A stretch of DNA of 64,000 bases. Source: Odoribacter laneus YIT 12061 (GTDB taxonomy: Bacteria > Bacteroidota > Bacteroidia > Bacteroidales > Marinifilaceae). Both the position numbers and the translations under genes were made by a program. Shown one piece after another: positions 9,130 through 18,094 of this stretch (the stretch's first letter is position 1; each line of letters opens with the position of its first letter). The stretch covers positions 824,666 through 888,665 of the forward strand of contig NZ_JH594596.1 of the NCBI RefSeq assembly GCF_000243215.1, in the 5' to 3' direction. The notes under the pieces are model-generated. The model was not told where the DNA came from. It saw only the letters and a program-made list of their open reading frames with translations, and did not search any database.

Positions 9130-10590
9130 TTGTGTATGTCAAAAATTAAAATTCTGTTGTTGGGAATCGCTTTGTTTTTCGCCTGGGGGGCTGCGGCTCA
9201 TTCCGGAAAACCGCGTGTATATCTTATTATAGATACGGATTGTGCTGCCGATGATTTTCGGACACTTTGTATGTTGTTGGGTAATAGGGATGTGGAGATC
9301 TTGGGCATTACCACTTCCGAAGGAGCTTTGACTCCCCGGCAAGGAGAACGAAAAGTAAAGGCGCTTTTGAACAGTCTTTACCATCAGGGGATTCCGGTGG
9401 CAGCCGGGCGGGAAGTGGGAGCTTCGATTCCGGATTGGCGGGAAATGTCGGAACAGATTTATTGGGGGGATAGCTTGCAGAAAGACGGGCCCGAAAAGTC
9501 TGCTACGGATTTGCTGGTAGAAACCATGGGACGGGAACCCCAAAAAATAACGTTTGTTTGCTTGGGGCCTTTGACCAATGTGGCGGATTTATTGGAAGCA
9601 AAACCCGGGTTGGCGGAGAAAATCGATAAGATCATCTGGTACAATAGCGGAGCACAGCCTATGGGGGATACGAATTATAGGATAGATACCCTTTCCGCCC
9701 AGAAAGTGATGGCGAGCGGAATAAAAATGCAATTGGTTTCTGCGAAAGAGGAAGATTCTGTACCGGTCAGTATGTTTTACCTGATGGAATTGGGACAGCT
9801 GCAGACTTCTCCTTATGCCCAGAAGGTCGTCACGGCTCATGTGACCCCGCCTTTGGTTTCTGCTGTGAAAGATGAACATTTAAAGGTATGGGATGAGCTG
9901 ACGGTATTGTCTCATTTCGCTCCTCAGCTTTTTACCGTAGATTCACTTTCTCCGACGATCGATTGGTATTATGTGGATACGAAGCAGCAGATACGTCCCA
10001 TAGAAGAACAATTGCTGGCTGTGTTCAAAGGAAAGGAGAATGTGGAAGGAAAAATATTTTATCATTTTCCCGTAGCTGAAGAATATTACATCCGGGATCT
10101 GATGCCGATCATCGCACGGACGGTTAACCGTTATGGAGCCAGTGAATGGAGAGCGGCTGTATTGACGAATGAATTGCATGGACATTTGGGGATCTATGCC
10201 ACTTTAGGGGTAAAGATGGGGATACGGGCCCGGGAGTATTTCAACGTAGGAGTGGACGATATCGTAGTAACCAGTTATGCCGGAAGTAAACCTCCGGTAA
10301 GTTGTCTGAACGATGGTCTTCAGGTCAGTACGGGGGGTACAGTGGGGCATGGTTTAATCCATATCGCGTCGGACGAGGAGGTTCGCCCGGAGGCCACTTT
10401 TGCATTTAAGGGACGGAGTGTTACGCTTCGCTTGAAACCCGAATATGCCCGTCAGGTGCAGGAGGACCTGAAAAAGGGAATAGCCTTATACGGAGCAGGG
10501 ACGGAAGAAAATTGGCAGTATGTCCGGAAACTCGCTATTCAATATTGGCAGGATTGGGACCGGCATGAAATATTTGAAATTATTTCTTGA
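9130..10590 (+). CDS. Exported nucleoside hydrolase fused to FmdE-like domain
   Basis: A signal peptide (about residues 1-24) is followed by an inosine/uridine-preferring nucleoside hydrolase domain to about residue 320. Its Ca2+-site motif is IIDTDCAADDF, where the family usually has DTDPGxDD, and it retains TFVCLGPLTNVA. The last 150 residues resemble the FmdE family, beginning TNELHGHLGIYATLGVKMG. The two Cys motifs usual in FmdE (HGHxCPG and TGCT) read HGHLGIY and TGGT here, so metal binding may be changed or lost. The gene is probably cotranscribed with the receptor 42 nt upstream. Likely role is periplasmic cleavage of an N-glycosidic bond in an imported compound. Start could also be the ATG at 9136. 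Confidence 0.8.
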   Translation: MCMSKIKILLLGIALFFAWGAAAHSGKPRVYLIIDTDCAADDFRTLCMLLGNRDVEILGITTSEGALTPRQGERKVKALLNSLYHQGIPVAAGREVGASIPDWREMSEQIYWGDSLQKDGPEKSATDLLVETMGREPQKITFVCLGPLTNVADLLEAKPGLAEKIDKIIWYNSGAQPMGDTNYRIDTLSAQKVMASGIKMQLVSAKEEDSVPVSMFYLMELGQLQTSPYAQKVVTAHVTPPLVSAVKDEHLKVWDELTVLSHFAPQLFTVDSLSPTIDWYYVDTKQQIRPIEEQLLAVFKGKENVEGKIFYHFPVAEEYYIRDLMPIIARTVNRYGASEWRAAVLTNELHGHLGIYATLGVKMGIRAREYFNVGVDDIVVTSYAGSKPPVSCLNDGLQVSTGGTVGHGLIHIASDEEVRPEATFAFKGRSVTLRLKPEYARQVQEDLKKGIALYGAGTEENWQYVRKLAIQYWQDWDRHEIFEIIS

Positions 10591-10646
10591 AGCAGTCGGT
10601 TTTAAAAGCGTATAAGACCGACCCCTGGAGGGAAGAGGGGATACAG

Positions 10647-10701
10647 AGCTGAATCGTTAACTTTTAGATCCATCTGTCGTATAAAAGTTAACGATTCAGC
10701 T
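10647..10701. repeat. Long perfect inverted repeat (20-bp arms)
   Basis: Twenty-base arms at 10647-10666 and 10682-10701 are exactly complementary, with a 15-nt loop. There is no clear T-run afterwards, only AATTTATTC. The structure ends 16 nt before the choloylglycine-hydrolase start, so it could form a strong hairpin in that mRNA leader, or be a small mobile palindrome. No second copy was seen in this window. Confidence 0.7.
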
Positions 10702-10717
10702 AATTTATTCTATTGTT

Positions 10718-11794
10718 ATGAAGAAGAGCGGTTTTTGTTTAATCATTTTCCTTTTCGGTGCTTTTAGTTTGTCAAGAGCTTGTACCGGAATTTCTTTTCA
10801 ATCGAAAGATGGGGCTTATATACAAGCTCGAACCATTGAGTGGGGAGAAGGAATGCTTCCGAGTGAATATGTCATTATCCCCAGAGGGGAAAAACAGGTT
10901 TCCTATACTCCGGCAGGCAAAAAGGGGATGGTATTTGAAACCCGTTACGGGATAATAGGATTGGCTATTGTGCAGAAGGAGTTTATCGCTGAAGGATTGA
11001 ATGAAGCCGGTTTATCGGCTGGTTTGTTTTATTTTCCCCGTTACGGAAGTTATGAGGCCTATGATTCCGCACAACGGGAGAAGACGATAAGCGATTTACA
11101 GCTCGTGACCTGGATGTTATCTCGTTTTGCCACCGTAGCAGAAGTGAAAGCTGCTGTGGGAAAAGTCCGGATTGTCGGTCTGGATGAACCGGGAGTTACT
11201 TCGACAGTACATTGGCGTATTGGAGATGCGACGGGTGAACAAGTCGTGTTGGAAATAATAGATGGAAAACCTTATTTTTACGATAACGAAATCGGGGTTT
11301 TGACGAATTCGCCTGGTTTTCCCTGGCATTTGACGAATCTGAATAATTATGTCAACCTTTTCCCGGGAGGAGCTCCTCCCCAGCAGTTGGCTGGTGTAAA
11401 GTTGAACGCTTTCGGAGCAGGATCGGGATTTTTAGGTATGCCGGGGGACGTTACCCCGCCCTCCCGTTTTGTACGGGCTGCTTTTTACAAAGCGACTGCC
11501 CCCCGTCTTCATACGGCAGAGGAAACAGTCTTGCAGGCTTTCCATATCTTAAATAATTTCGATATTCCGATCGGAATTGAGCATCCGCTGGGGAAAGCGC
11601 CGGATGTACCCAGTGCCACTCAGTGGACTTCGGTCGTGGATTTGACTAACCGGAAAGTGTATTATAAAACAGCCTATAATAATACCATTCGGTGCTTGGA
11701 TATGAAGGATATCGATTTCAGTAAGGTTAAATACCAGTCTTATCCTTTGGACCGGCAAAAAGAACAACCGATAGAAAAAATAGTAATCTCCTGA
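10718..11794 (+). CDS. Choloylglycine hydrolase family protein (bile salt hydrolase / penicillin V acylase-like)
   Basis: N-terminal-nucleophile amidase of 358 residues. A signal peptide ends at about A21, which exposes C22 (ACTGISF) as the mature N-terminal nucleophile. R38 and E41 fall where the family has Arg and Asp after the Cys; the Glu is a mild deviation. NEAGLSAGLFYF, VLTNSPGFPWHL and PPSRFVRAAF supply the conserved Asn and Arg positions. The family hydrolyses conjugated bile acids, penicillin V or N-acyl homoserine lactones; which one applies here cannot be told. It should be periplasmic. It lies 127 nt after the nucleoside hydrolase gene, behind the strong inverted repeat, so may be separately controlled. 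Confidence 0.88.
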   Translation: MKKSGFCLIIFLFGAFSLSRACTGISFQSKDGAYIQARTIEWGEGMLPSEYVIIPRGEKQVSYTPAGKKGMVFETRYGIIGLAIVQKEFIAEGLNEAGLSAGLFYFPRYGSYEAYDSAQREKTISDLQLVTWMLSRFATVAEVKAAVGKVRIVGLDEPGVTSTVHWRIGDATGEQVVLEIIDGKPYFYDNEIGVLTNSPGFPWHLTNLNNYVNLFPGGAPPQQLAGVKLNAFGAGSGFLGMPGDVTPPSRFVRAAFYKATAPRLHTAEETVLQAFHILNNFDIPIGIEHPLGKAPDVPSATQWTSVVDLTNRKVYYKTAYNNTIRCLDMKDIDFSKVKYQSYPLDRQKEQPIEKIVIS

Positions 11795-11871
11795 AAAACT
11801 GAAGACGTTTAGGAGCAATAGTATTTCGGAGGCGGTCGGAATTCTACTGAGGGCTCGCTGACTGAAGAACC

Positions 11872-11902
11872 TCCGGATGGAAGAAAGACATAATCATCCG
11901 GA
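11872..11902 (-). terminator. Weak hairpin downstream of crcB
   Basis: TCCGGATG and CATCCGGA form an 8-bp stem with a 15-nt loop, 37 nt past the crcB stop. No T-run follows on the minus strand, so it is at best a weak or factor-assisted terminator. Confidence 0.3.
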
Positions 11903-11939
11903 ATGCCGGTTCTGTCAATCAGCAGCGTGTGAATCTTTT

Positions 11940-12317
11940 TCAAGCAGCTTTAATCAGGCTGCGTCCGAGCCATACCAGCAGAATACCCAGTACAATACTT
12001 AAAATCAGATAAGTGGAAAAATATCCCCAATGTTTATTTTGCATCAGCAAAAACATATCGTCGGCGAAAGAAGAGAAGGTGGTAAAACCTCCGCAAAAGC
12101 CGGTGATCAGAAATACGTTCATATTGGCGGAAATCAGGTGAGTTTTTTCAGCCATTCCAAAGAAAATACCTATTACAAAACTGCCGATAATATTGACGGC
12201 GAAAGTACCCCATGGAAAAGGAGAAGTAAACATATAATGGGCCAGCTTACCCACCAAATACCGGAGACAGGTTCCGATAAAACCACCTGCTCCTGCAATT
12301 AACATAGCTTTAAACAT
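11940..12317 (-). CDS. crcB: Fluoride ion channel CrcB/Fluc
   Basis: Small inner-membrane fluoride exporter that works as a dual-topology dimer. At 125 residues it is standard length, with four hydrophobic segments. The N-terminal GGFIGTCLRYLVG and the GFCGGFTTFSSF motif that lines the pore are intact. It lies 41 nt after the MFS gene on the same strand, at the far end of the urease gene string, and may be cotranscribed with it. No fluoride riboswitch was recognised. Confidence 0.93.
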   Translation of the reverse strand: MFKAMLIAGAGGFIGTCLRYLVGKLAHYMFTSPFPWGTFAVNIIGSFVIGIFFGMAEKTHLISANMNVFLITGFCGGFTTFSSFADDMFLLMQNKHWGYFSTYLILSIVLGILLVWLGRSLIKAA

Positions 12318-12358
12318 AATATATTCTTTTAGAGTTCGACAATTATTTTTTTATTTCT

Positions 12359-13732
12359 TTACGGTTTACTTAGCATTTTTTTATCCTGCGTTTTTTTTAT
12401 GACTTTGGGTCCCACTATCAGCGTGATGATTCCTCCGGTCAATAGTATGGCGATTGCGACGATCAATACCAGTTGGCCTCCTCCTAATTTTAACAGGGGA
12501 GGAATGATGAAAGTGGCGATAATAGCCCCTAATTTTCCCAGAGCTGAGGCGATTCCTTCTCCGCTTGCCCGCTCCTGAAGGCTGTAGATACGGCTTGGGA
12601 GCTCAAAAGTGGATAAATGAGGACCGGCGTTGAGGGCCAGTTCGAACAACAGGAATCCTCCCAGGGTAATGCTTAGGGAAGCGTGGTAAAGATATCCTAA
12701 TAAAGTAATAATAAGTCCGGCAGCACAAATAAAAAAACCTGTAGATTGAGTATGAATAATGCTGATCCGCCGGACGACTGTGAGTCCTAAAAGGAAACCC
12801 AACATAACAAAAAGATTGATATACAGTGTAAAACGAAAGGATTCCACTACCTTATCGAACGGATTTTCGCCACTGGGGACCAATCCTAAGGTCAGCAACA
12901 GGATAGGGGTAAATATTCCGATTCCGTATACTCCCATTCCTTCACATCCCCAAGGGATACCGCTGAGTATGATGCGTTTGATATTGCCGCGGGCGAACAG
13001 GTCTTTGGCAGAGGCTTGGGGACGGGTTGTCTGGTCTTTTTTATTGGCTAATTCGCCGATATAGACATCTTTACCCAAAAAATGTTTGATATTTTTTTCG
13101 GCTTCCTGGACTTTGCCGTGCAGAGCGAGCCATTCCGGACTTTCAACGAACCAAAGCCGGCCGGAAAATGCGAGTGCTGCGAAAAAAGTAAGAAAAAGAA
13201 AAAGACGGTTCCAGATTGCCGGATCAGCGGAATTTTTCAGGACAAACCATGCCACCAGTATCATCAGAATATTGCCGACGCCTGAAGAGGCCTTGGAAAT
13301 GCCTAACATCGTCCTTCGCCATTTTTGAGGCATAATCTCTGATACGTAAGAGGGATCGAGAGCGTAGTCGCCACCGATAGCCAGCCCTATGATCAACAGG
13401 TTGATGGGCAGAGTGACAAGAGAAGGATTGAAACAGAGCCATAGGGAAGAGCCGACAATAAGTAAAGGCGAAAGGCGAAAGAAAAAGAGATAACCGTATT
13501 TATCACTCAGTCGCCCGAATAATAGCGACCCGAGCATAATGCCGATCAATCCGGCTGAAAAAATAAAGCCCTGGAGCCACGAAGAGAGCTCGGGGTGATG
13601 GGTAATCGTGATAAGCGGCGCGATGACACCCACCAATATAGCCAATACTCCTCCGAAAAACTGTCCGGCGGAAGCAATGATTAATATCCAGATATGCCCC
13701 TTACGCAGGGGCATGGTATCCATGTTATACAT
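12359..13732 (-). CDS. MFS transporter (sugar/phosphate-type)
   Basis: Major-facilitator protein of 457 residues with about 12 membrane segments and a cytosolic loop between segments 6 and 7. The GRLSDKYG motif after segment 2 and the WFVESPEW motif before the central loop are typical of the sugar/organic-cation/phosphate branch. The substrate is unknown. It follows the urea transporter by 115 nt on the same strand, so it may be a distal gene of the urease operon or a separate unit. Several closely spaced in-frame starts exist (13732, 13723, 13714). Confidence 0.85.
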   Translation of the reverse strand: MYNMDTMPLRKGHIWILIIASAGQFFGGVLAILVGVIAPLITITHHPELSSWLQGFIFSAGLIGIMLGSLLFGRLSDKYGYLFFFRLSPLLIVGSSLWLCFNPSLVTLPINLLIIGLAIGGDYALDPSYVSEIMPQKWRRTMLGISKASSGVGNILMILVAWFVLKNSADPAIWNRLFLFLTFFAALAFSGRLWFVESPEWLALHGKVQEAEKNIKHFLGKDVYIGELANKKDQTTRPQASAKDLFARGNIKRIILSGIPWGCEGMGVYGIGIFTPILLLTLGLVPSGENPFDKVVESFRFTLYINLFVMLGFLLGLTVVRRISIIHTQSTGFFICAAGLIITLLGYLYHASLSITLGGFLLFELALNAGPHLSTFELPSRIYSLQERASGEGIASALGKLGAIIATFIIPPLLKLGGGQLVLIVAIAILLTGGIITLIVGPKVIKKTQDKKMLSKP

Positions 13733-13847
13733 AAATTGGAGTACATTTGGTTCGTTTAAATGTTCGGATATTCAACTGATTCCTCAGGGAATTCAAAAAA
13801 ATAATATTTCCTTCTGTCAACCGACCTAAGAGGATTTCTAACACATT

Positions 13848-14825
13848 TTATCCCTGTTGTAATATTTTTTTATCCAGATTCAAATGTGGCCACAGGAATA
13901 GCCAGGTAGCGACACAGAACGGACCGGTCAATGTGGGTATTCCGACAGGGGCAAAAAAAGTATCCATTCCTGCTTGAATAAATACGGTGGCGAAAATACC
14001 CAATAGGGCCCAGATGGCTGTCCGCCAATTGACATGGTAAAACGTGGTGCCTAGGGCGATAGCGGTCAATACCGGGCTGAACCCGAACAGTCCGTTCGCA
14101 ATATCGCCTCCGTTGCATTGATAGAGAATCGCGATACACAGCGCCAATGCCGAACCGATCGCAGCCCAGATCGCAGCCCAGCGGCTGCTGATAAACAGAC
14201 CGACGAGGAAAAATACACCCGTTACCCATGAATTGATTAGAAATACTTGACTGATACCTCTTAACCAATAGATAACCAAGCTTTTGAAACTGGTATCAAA
14301 TGCGGTAGAAAAATTGCCCGGTAATTCAGGTGCTCCCAGGCCTGAGTCCGGTAATCCGTGCATGATCCGTGCAGCCAATAGGACAAACCAGGTGGTGAGT
14401 ACAAAAGGGAAAGTAAATGAACTTACCTTATAGGGGGCTAACAAATGATTCAGACCCACCATTACCCAGGTCGTCATGGAAGAAAAAATCACGATAGCCA
14501 GCCACATTAAAGGTACATTTCCGATAAAGGTAGGGAGGGCGCATCCGACGAGAATACCGTTGAATCCCCAGAGGCCGTCCAATCCTTTTTCTGCCGGATA
14601 TTTCAGTAAATAACCGGTAAGGGTCGACATAAATGTGCCGACTACGGCTCCCCAAGCTACGGCAGGCATGTGGGCTTCGTAGGCTCCGTAAAAAATCCCC
14701 GCCAGGAAAAATATGCCGGTCCAGATATTCCCTTGGAACATTACCTGCCCCATTCCCTTAAAATACAATTTGAAAAAACCGGGTGAAAAAACAGCCGGTA
14801 GTTTCGGTGTAGTTGTTGTTTCCAT
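13848..14825 (-). CDS. Urea transporter (UT family)
   Basis: Channel-type urea permease of 325 residues in the inner membrane. The internal duplication of the family is visible: GLWGFNGILVGCALPTF in the first half and NGLFGFSPVLTAIALG in the second, each with surrounding membrane helices. The length matches bacterial Yut/ApUT proteins. It lies 114 nt downstream of ureD on the same strand, so it most likely supplies urea to the adjoining urease. A pH-gated UreI-type channel is ruled out by length and motif. Confidence 0.93.
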   Translation of the reverse strand: METTTTPKLPAVFSPGFFKLYFKGMGQVMFQGNIWTGIFFLAGIFYGAYEAHMPAVAWGAVVGTFMSTLTGYLLKYPAEKGLDGLWGFNGILVGCALPTFIGNVPLMWLAIVIFSSMTTWVMVGLNHLLAPYKVSSFTFPFVLTTWFVLLAARIMHGLPDSGLGAPELPGNFSTAFDTSFKSLVIYWLRGISQVFLINSWVTGVFFLVGLFISSRWAAIWAAIGSALALCIAILYQCNGGDIANGLFGFSPVLTAIALGTTFYHVNWRTAIWALLGIFATVFIQAGMDTFFAPVGIPTLTGPFCVATWLFLWPHLNLDKKILQQG

Positions 14826-14939
14826 AAATTATCAGTTTATAGCGTATATAAAGTCATTTAAACTCGTGTTGTTTACAATTTGTAGATTTTTCCGATATAA
14901 AAAGGTTCTCGTTTTTGTTTTTCAGAACTTCCGGTTCTT

Positions 14940-15860
14940 TTACCGCCATACAAATTCTTTTGGCAAAGGTTTTCCCTTGATCTGCATACGGACAATAGAA
15001 CCAAATTCGCGGACGATTCTTTTGACGGGTTGACTTTCTTCCCCCAAAACTTTAAATAGAAGTCCGCATTGATTAGGCAAATAACTGATGCCGGCAGCTA
15101 TACGTTTGTCCCGGTTGATAAAAGCCTGAGTTTTGTCATATATTTCTGCTGCGTCTTTTTCGGGTGTGAGTACGATGACATTGGCGAATACATCGTAGTT
15201 GTGCATCATGCCGATAGGACGCACCGGATTTTCCTTCGGAGTGGCAACCAGTTTTTCGCGGAAGAGGGGTTGCCCGTCCGGACGTTGTGCCCGGGTACAG
15301 ATGGATAAGAGATCGTATTCGAACAATTCCCCTTCTTTGTAATATTTGCGTCCTCCGTTGTAGATTTCCGAATAAAAGAGAGTCGCCGAGGGAGCGATCT
15401 CAATAACCGTATCGGTAATATACCGACTGTTCCGGCAGGGAATAGTCGGTTCCGGAATGTATTCCAGATAAGCCTTTTCTTCCAGAATAAAATTTTGCTT
15501 CAATCCGGAAAAATTATAGGCCATTTCGGCTATTTTGGTCGCTGCTCCCGTTGAAATATGGGCAAAGGCACCTTTTTTCAAGGTAAACTTATTTTCATAG
15601 CGGTCTCCGTCAATATTAGGTCCTCCGGAGGACAAAATATATACACAGGGCATTTCCGGCATTGCTTCGTCGAAATAGAGCTCCTGTTGTACGATTAAAG
15701 GAGCGTGCCGGGTCCATTGGCGCATAATCGATTTACCTTCGCGGGTAAGCTCAAATACCAGATCCAGTAATCCGCATTTCCCCGGAGCCCCTACACGCAT
15801 GGCTTGGGGCTCTGCTAAATAAGGATGTACTTCTCTGCATTGTGTAAAATCTGTTATCAT
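14940..15860 (-). CDS. ureD: Urease accessory protein UreD
   Basis: Scaffold of the urease maturation complex. With UreF and UreG it binds apo-urease and guides nickel to the active site. The 306-residue protein has the typical UreD/UreH start (KCGLLDLVFE), YILSSGGPNIDGD and HAHISTGAATKIA-like segment, and the VRPIGMMHNYDVFANV region near residue 215. Length is slightly above the usual 260-280. It is the last urease-specific gene in the string, 71 nt after ureG. Confidence 0.92.
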   Translation of the reverse strand: MITDFTQCREVHPYLAEPQAMRVGAPGKCGLLDLVFELTREGKSIMRQWTRHAPLIVQQELYFDEAMPEMPCVYILSSGGPNIDGDRYENKFTLKKGAFAHISTGAATKIAEMAYNFSGLKQNFILEEKAYLEYIPEPTIPCRNSRYITDTVIEIAPSATLFYSEIYNGGRKYYKEGELFEYDLLSICTRAQRPDGQPLFREKLVATPKENPVRPIGMMHNYDVFANVIVLTPEKDAAEIYDKTQAFINRDKRIAAGISYLPNQCGLLFKVLGEESQPVKRIVREFGSIVRMQIKGKPLPKEFVWR

Positions 15861-15931
15861 AAATCTGTGAGTTGCAAATTACAATTATCGGTTATTTCCG
15901 GTATGATGTTTTTCTTTTTTTCATCAGAGCT

Positions 15932-16582
15932 TTACTGGTAGATTTGTTCTACTTCTTTTTGGGAGATACGGTCGAAAAGGGCCATGTCGCGGATCAGACT
16001 CACCAGTTCTTTTATCCCTTCACCGGTCATGCAATTGGTAAAGATAAAAGGTTTTCCCGGGCGCATGACTTCGGAGTCGCGTCGCATGACTTCCAGATCT
16101 GCATGTACGTATGGAGCCAGATCCGTTTTGTTAATAACCAATATGTCGGAATAGGAGATACCCGGTCCATCTTTACGCGGAATTTTATCGCCTGCCGCTA
16201 CATCTATCACATAAATAAAAAAGTCAACCAGAGCCGGACTGAAAGTCAGAGTCAGATTATCTCCCCCTGATTCAATCAAGACGACATCACTGTCTGGAAA
16301 TTTGGCTTCCATTTCTTCAACAGCGGCAATATTCATAGAAGGGTCTTCCCGTACGGCCGTATGCGGACAGGCTCCTGTTTCGACCCCGATAATGCGGTCT
16401 TCTGCCAGATAACCTTTCAACATCTTGCGGACGTGCTTGGCATCTTCTGTGGTCACAATATCATTTGTGATGATCAATACTTTCAAACCTAATTTTAGAA
16501 AATAAGGGGTTATCGCTTCTATAAGAGCCGTTTTACCCGAACCTACCGGTCCGCCGACGCCGATTCTGCATGTGTTACTCAT
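15932..16582 (-). CDS. ureG: Urease accessory GTPase UreG
   Basis: SIMIBI-class GTPase that couples GTP hydrolysis to nickel insertion into urease. At 216 residues it is standard. The P-loop [13 protein letters not shown] lies at residues 8-20, the metal-binding CPH motif appears in GACPHTA, and [13 protein letters not shown] and NKTDLAPYV (G4 region) are intact. It has no long N-terminal His-rich extension, so nickel storage probably falls to UreE. Confidence 0.96.
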   Translation of the reverse strand: MSNTCRIGVGGPVGSGKTALIEAITPYFLKLGLKVLIITNDIVTTEDAKHVRKMLKGYLAEDRIIGVETGACPHTAVREDPSMNIAAVEEMEAKFPDSDVVLIESGGDNLTLTFSPALVDFFIYVIDVAAGDKIPRKDGPGISYSDILVINKTDLAPYVHADLEVMRRDSEVMRPGKPFIFTNCMTGEGIKELVSLIRDMALFDRISQKEVEQIYQ

Positions 16583-16655
16583 ATCGTTTTTATATTGTGG
16601 ATCTTTTCAGATCCGTTATTTTTAATTTTAAATTGTAAGTTAGAGATAAGGTCTG

Positions 16656-17348
16656 TTAATTCATAAACATTCTCATTTTCCCTTTTTCATGTATAGCTGC
16701 CAGAATATCCATTTCGGGAGCAAAGACTCTCATATCGTCGAATGTCATGTCTTTTATCGTTTCGTAATCTACGTGAGCGGTTGAACACAATCGGTAGAGA
16801 ATATGCTGGGTTTCGTAATGAGAAACTTTGATACAACGCAGGGCAGCATTCAGAATCATGTTGATGATCCCGTAGGCAATAGTAGCAAAAAGTTCTTTTT
16901 CTCCCAGTCCGTTTTGCTGGAAAAAGATAGCTTGTGCTATGGGATAAGTACCGGGGGTAAGTTGTTGACGAATATCTGCCAGCCATTTTTCCATCAAAGG
17001 ATCGTAAGTAATCTGGCTACTGATTTCGGCCATTTTTTTCCCCATACGTGTCAGCATTAATCTGGCTTCTGCATTCATTTTGCAGAGTATGATTTGCTGA
17101 TCGGCTTTACGGATCAACGGATAATCTCTTTTAGCGGCCGCCCGGAAACCGATCAGGGCAGCAATCGCGTCACTGTATATCGTCTGTTGTAAAGCTGTGT
17201 ATGTATACTGTTCCAATGTTGTAGCATCGTATACTATGCCTTCAAAAGCAGCTGATTCCAAGCCATTGGAAAAAGAAAATGTCCCTACAGGAAAAGCGGA
17301 ATCCGAAAATTCAAGAAACCGCATCATCCTGGTGATTTCATCGATCAT
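16656..17348 (-). CDS. ureF: Urease accessory protein UreF
   Basis: All-helical protein that bridges UreD and UreG in the activation complex. It has 230 residues with the hallmark FSDSAFPVGTFSFSNGLESA near the N-terminus and a long helical remainder. Spacing is 73 nt to ureG and 24 nt from ureE, so the accessory genes sit in one transcript. Confidence 0.93.
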   Translation of the reverse strand: MIDEITRMMRFLEFSDSAFPVGTFSFSNGLESAAFEGIVYDATTLEQYTYTALQQTIYSDAIAALIGFRAAAKRDYPLIRKADQQIILCKMNAEARLMLTRMGKKMAEISSQITYDPLMEKWLADIRQQLTPGTYPIAQAIFFQQNGLGEKELFATIAYGIINMILNAALRCIKVSHYETQHILYRLCSTAHVDYETIKDMTFDDMRVFAPEMDILAAIHEKGKMRMFMN

Positions 17349-17372
17349 AGTTGTAGTTTTTCGGTATGTGTT

Positions 17373-17984
17373 TTAATTGAAATGATCTGTGTGCTGGTGA
17401 ATTCCGGGTTCGTTGTTTGAAGGATGATGATGATGGATGTGACTGATTTCCTGAGAACTTCCACCGAAAAGTTTACGGATTTCGTGAGGGGCCAAAAACG
17501 GGATGACTTCCTGGCCGGGTTGGAATTCGTAAGTGATATCTTCAAAGCGATGGGTATCCATAACGCTCATCATTACTTTTTTATCTACCGTCAGGGGAAC
17601 GTATAATTTCGTATCTTTCACAATGGCTGGCCAGTGTTGGTTACCAATGGCGTGTCCCAGTTCAACACAAAAGCGAATTATTTCTGCCGGTTCTTTCTGA
17701 GCGATTTTTTGCAGATCGATAACCAATACGGGTTTTAATTCGATCCGGATCACGAGAGCGGTGTTATGGTCTGCATTATATTCCAGTATATCACCGTTTT
17801 CGACTTGTGAGTGACGTTTAAGGGCAACAGCATATTCTGTACCTTTTTCGTCCCGGGCGATAAAACGGCTTTTTTGGGCAGTCCACTGGTCTAAATTGAG
17901 GTATTCGATTTCGCTTTTTTTCAGTTGATCAGCCCAGGTTTTGTCTGTAAACAAATTACCGATAATTTCAGAGAATATTTTCAT
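17373..17984 (-). CDS. ureE: Urease nickel metallochaperone UreE
   Basis: Delivers nickel to the UreDFG complex. The 203-residue protein has an N-terminal domain to about residue 85 and a metal-binding C-terminal domain with ELGHAIGNQHWP. It ends in a His-rich tail (HIHHHHPSNNEPGIHQHTDHF), a feature of UreE proteins that also buffer nickel. It is separated from ureC by 110 nt containing a strong hairpin, so its expression may be lower than that of the structural genes. Confidence 0.94.
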   Translation of the reverse strand: MKIFSEIIGNLFTDKTWADQLKKSEIEYLNLDQWTAQKSRFIARDEKGTEYAVALKRHSQVENGDILEYNADHNTALVIRIELKPVLVIDLQKIAQKEPAEIIRFCVELGHAIGNQHWPAIVKDTKLYVPLTVDKKVMMSVMDTHRFEDITYEFQPGQEVIPFLAPHEIRKLFGGSSQEISHIHHHHPSNNEPGIHQHTDHFN

Positions 17985-18032
17985 AGAGGTAGTTTTAGAT
18001 TGAGAGGTAATGAGGGAGAGAATTTTTGTTTA

Positions 18033-18083
18033 AAAGAGCCTGAAGGTCCGGTTGAATCAGTCTTCAACGGCTTCAGGCTCTTT
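18033..18083 (-). terminator. Hairpin between ureC and ureE (attenuator or partial terminator)
   Basis: A 13-bp perfect stem (18033-18045 with 18071-18083) begins 12 nt after the ureC stop, with further pairing inside the loop. Read on the minus strand it is followed by TTTTAAAC, a short T-run. It could cut transcription or stop 3' decay, giving more ureABC mRNA than ureEFGD mRNA. Confidence 0.65.
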
Positions 18084-18094
18084 GCGTTCAAGTG

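Noticed and set aside
10595..10622. GTCGGT/ACCGAC hairpin after the nucleoside hydrolase gene
   Set aside because: Only six base pairs with an uneven loop and no T-run; too weak to call a terminator.
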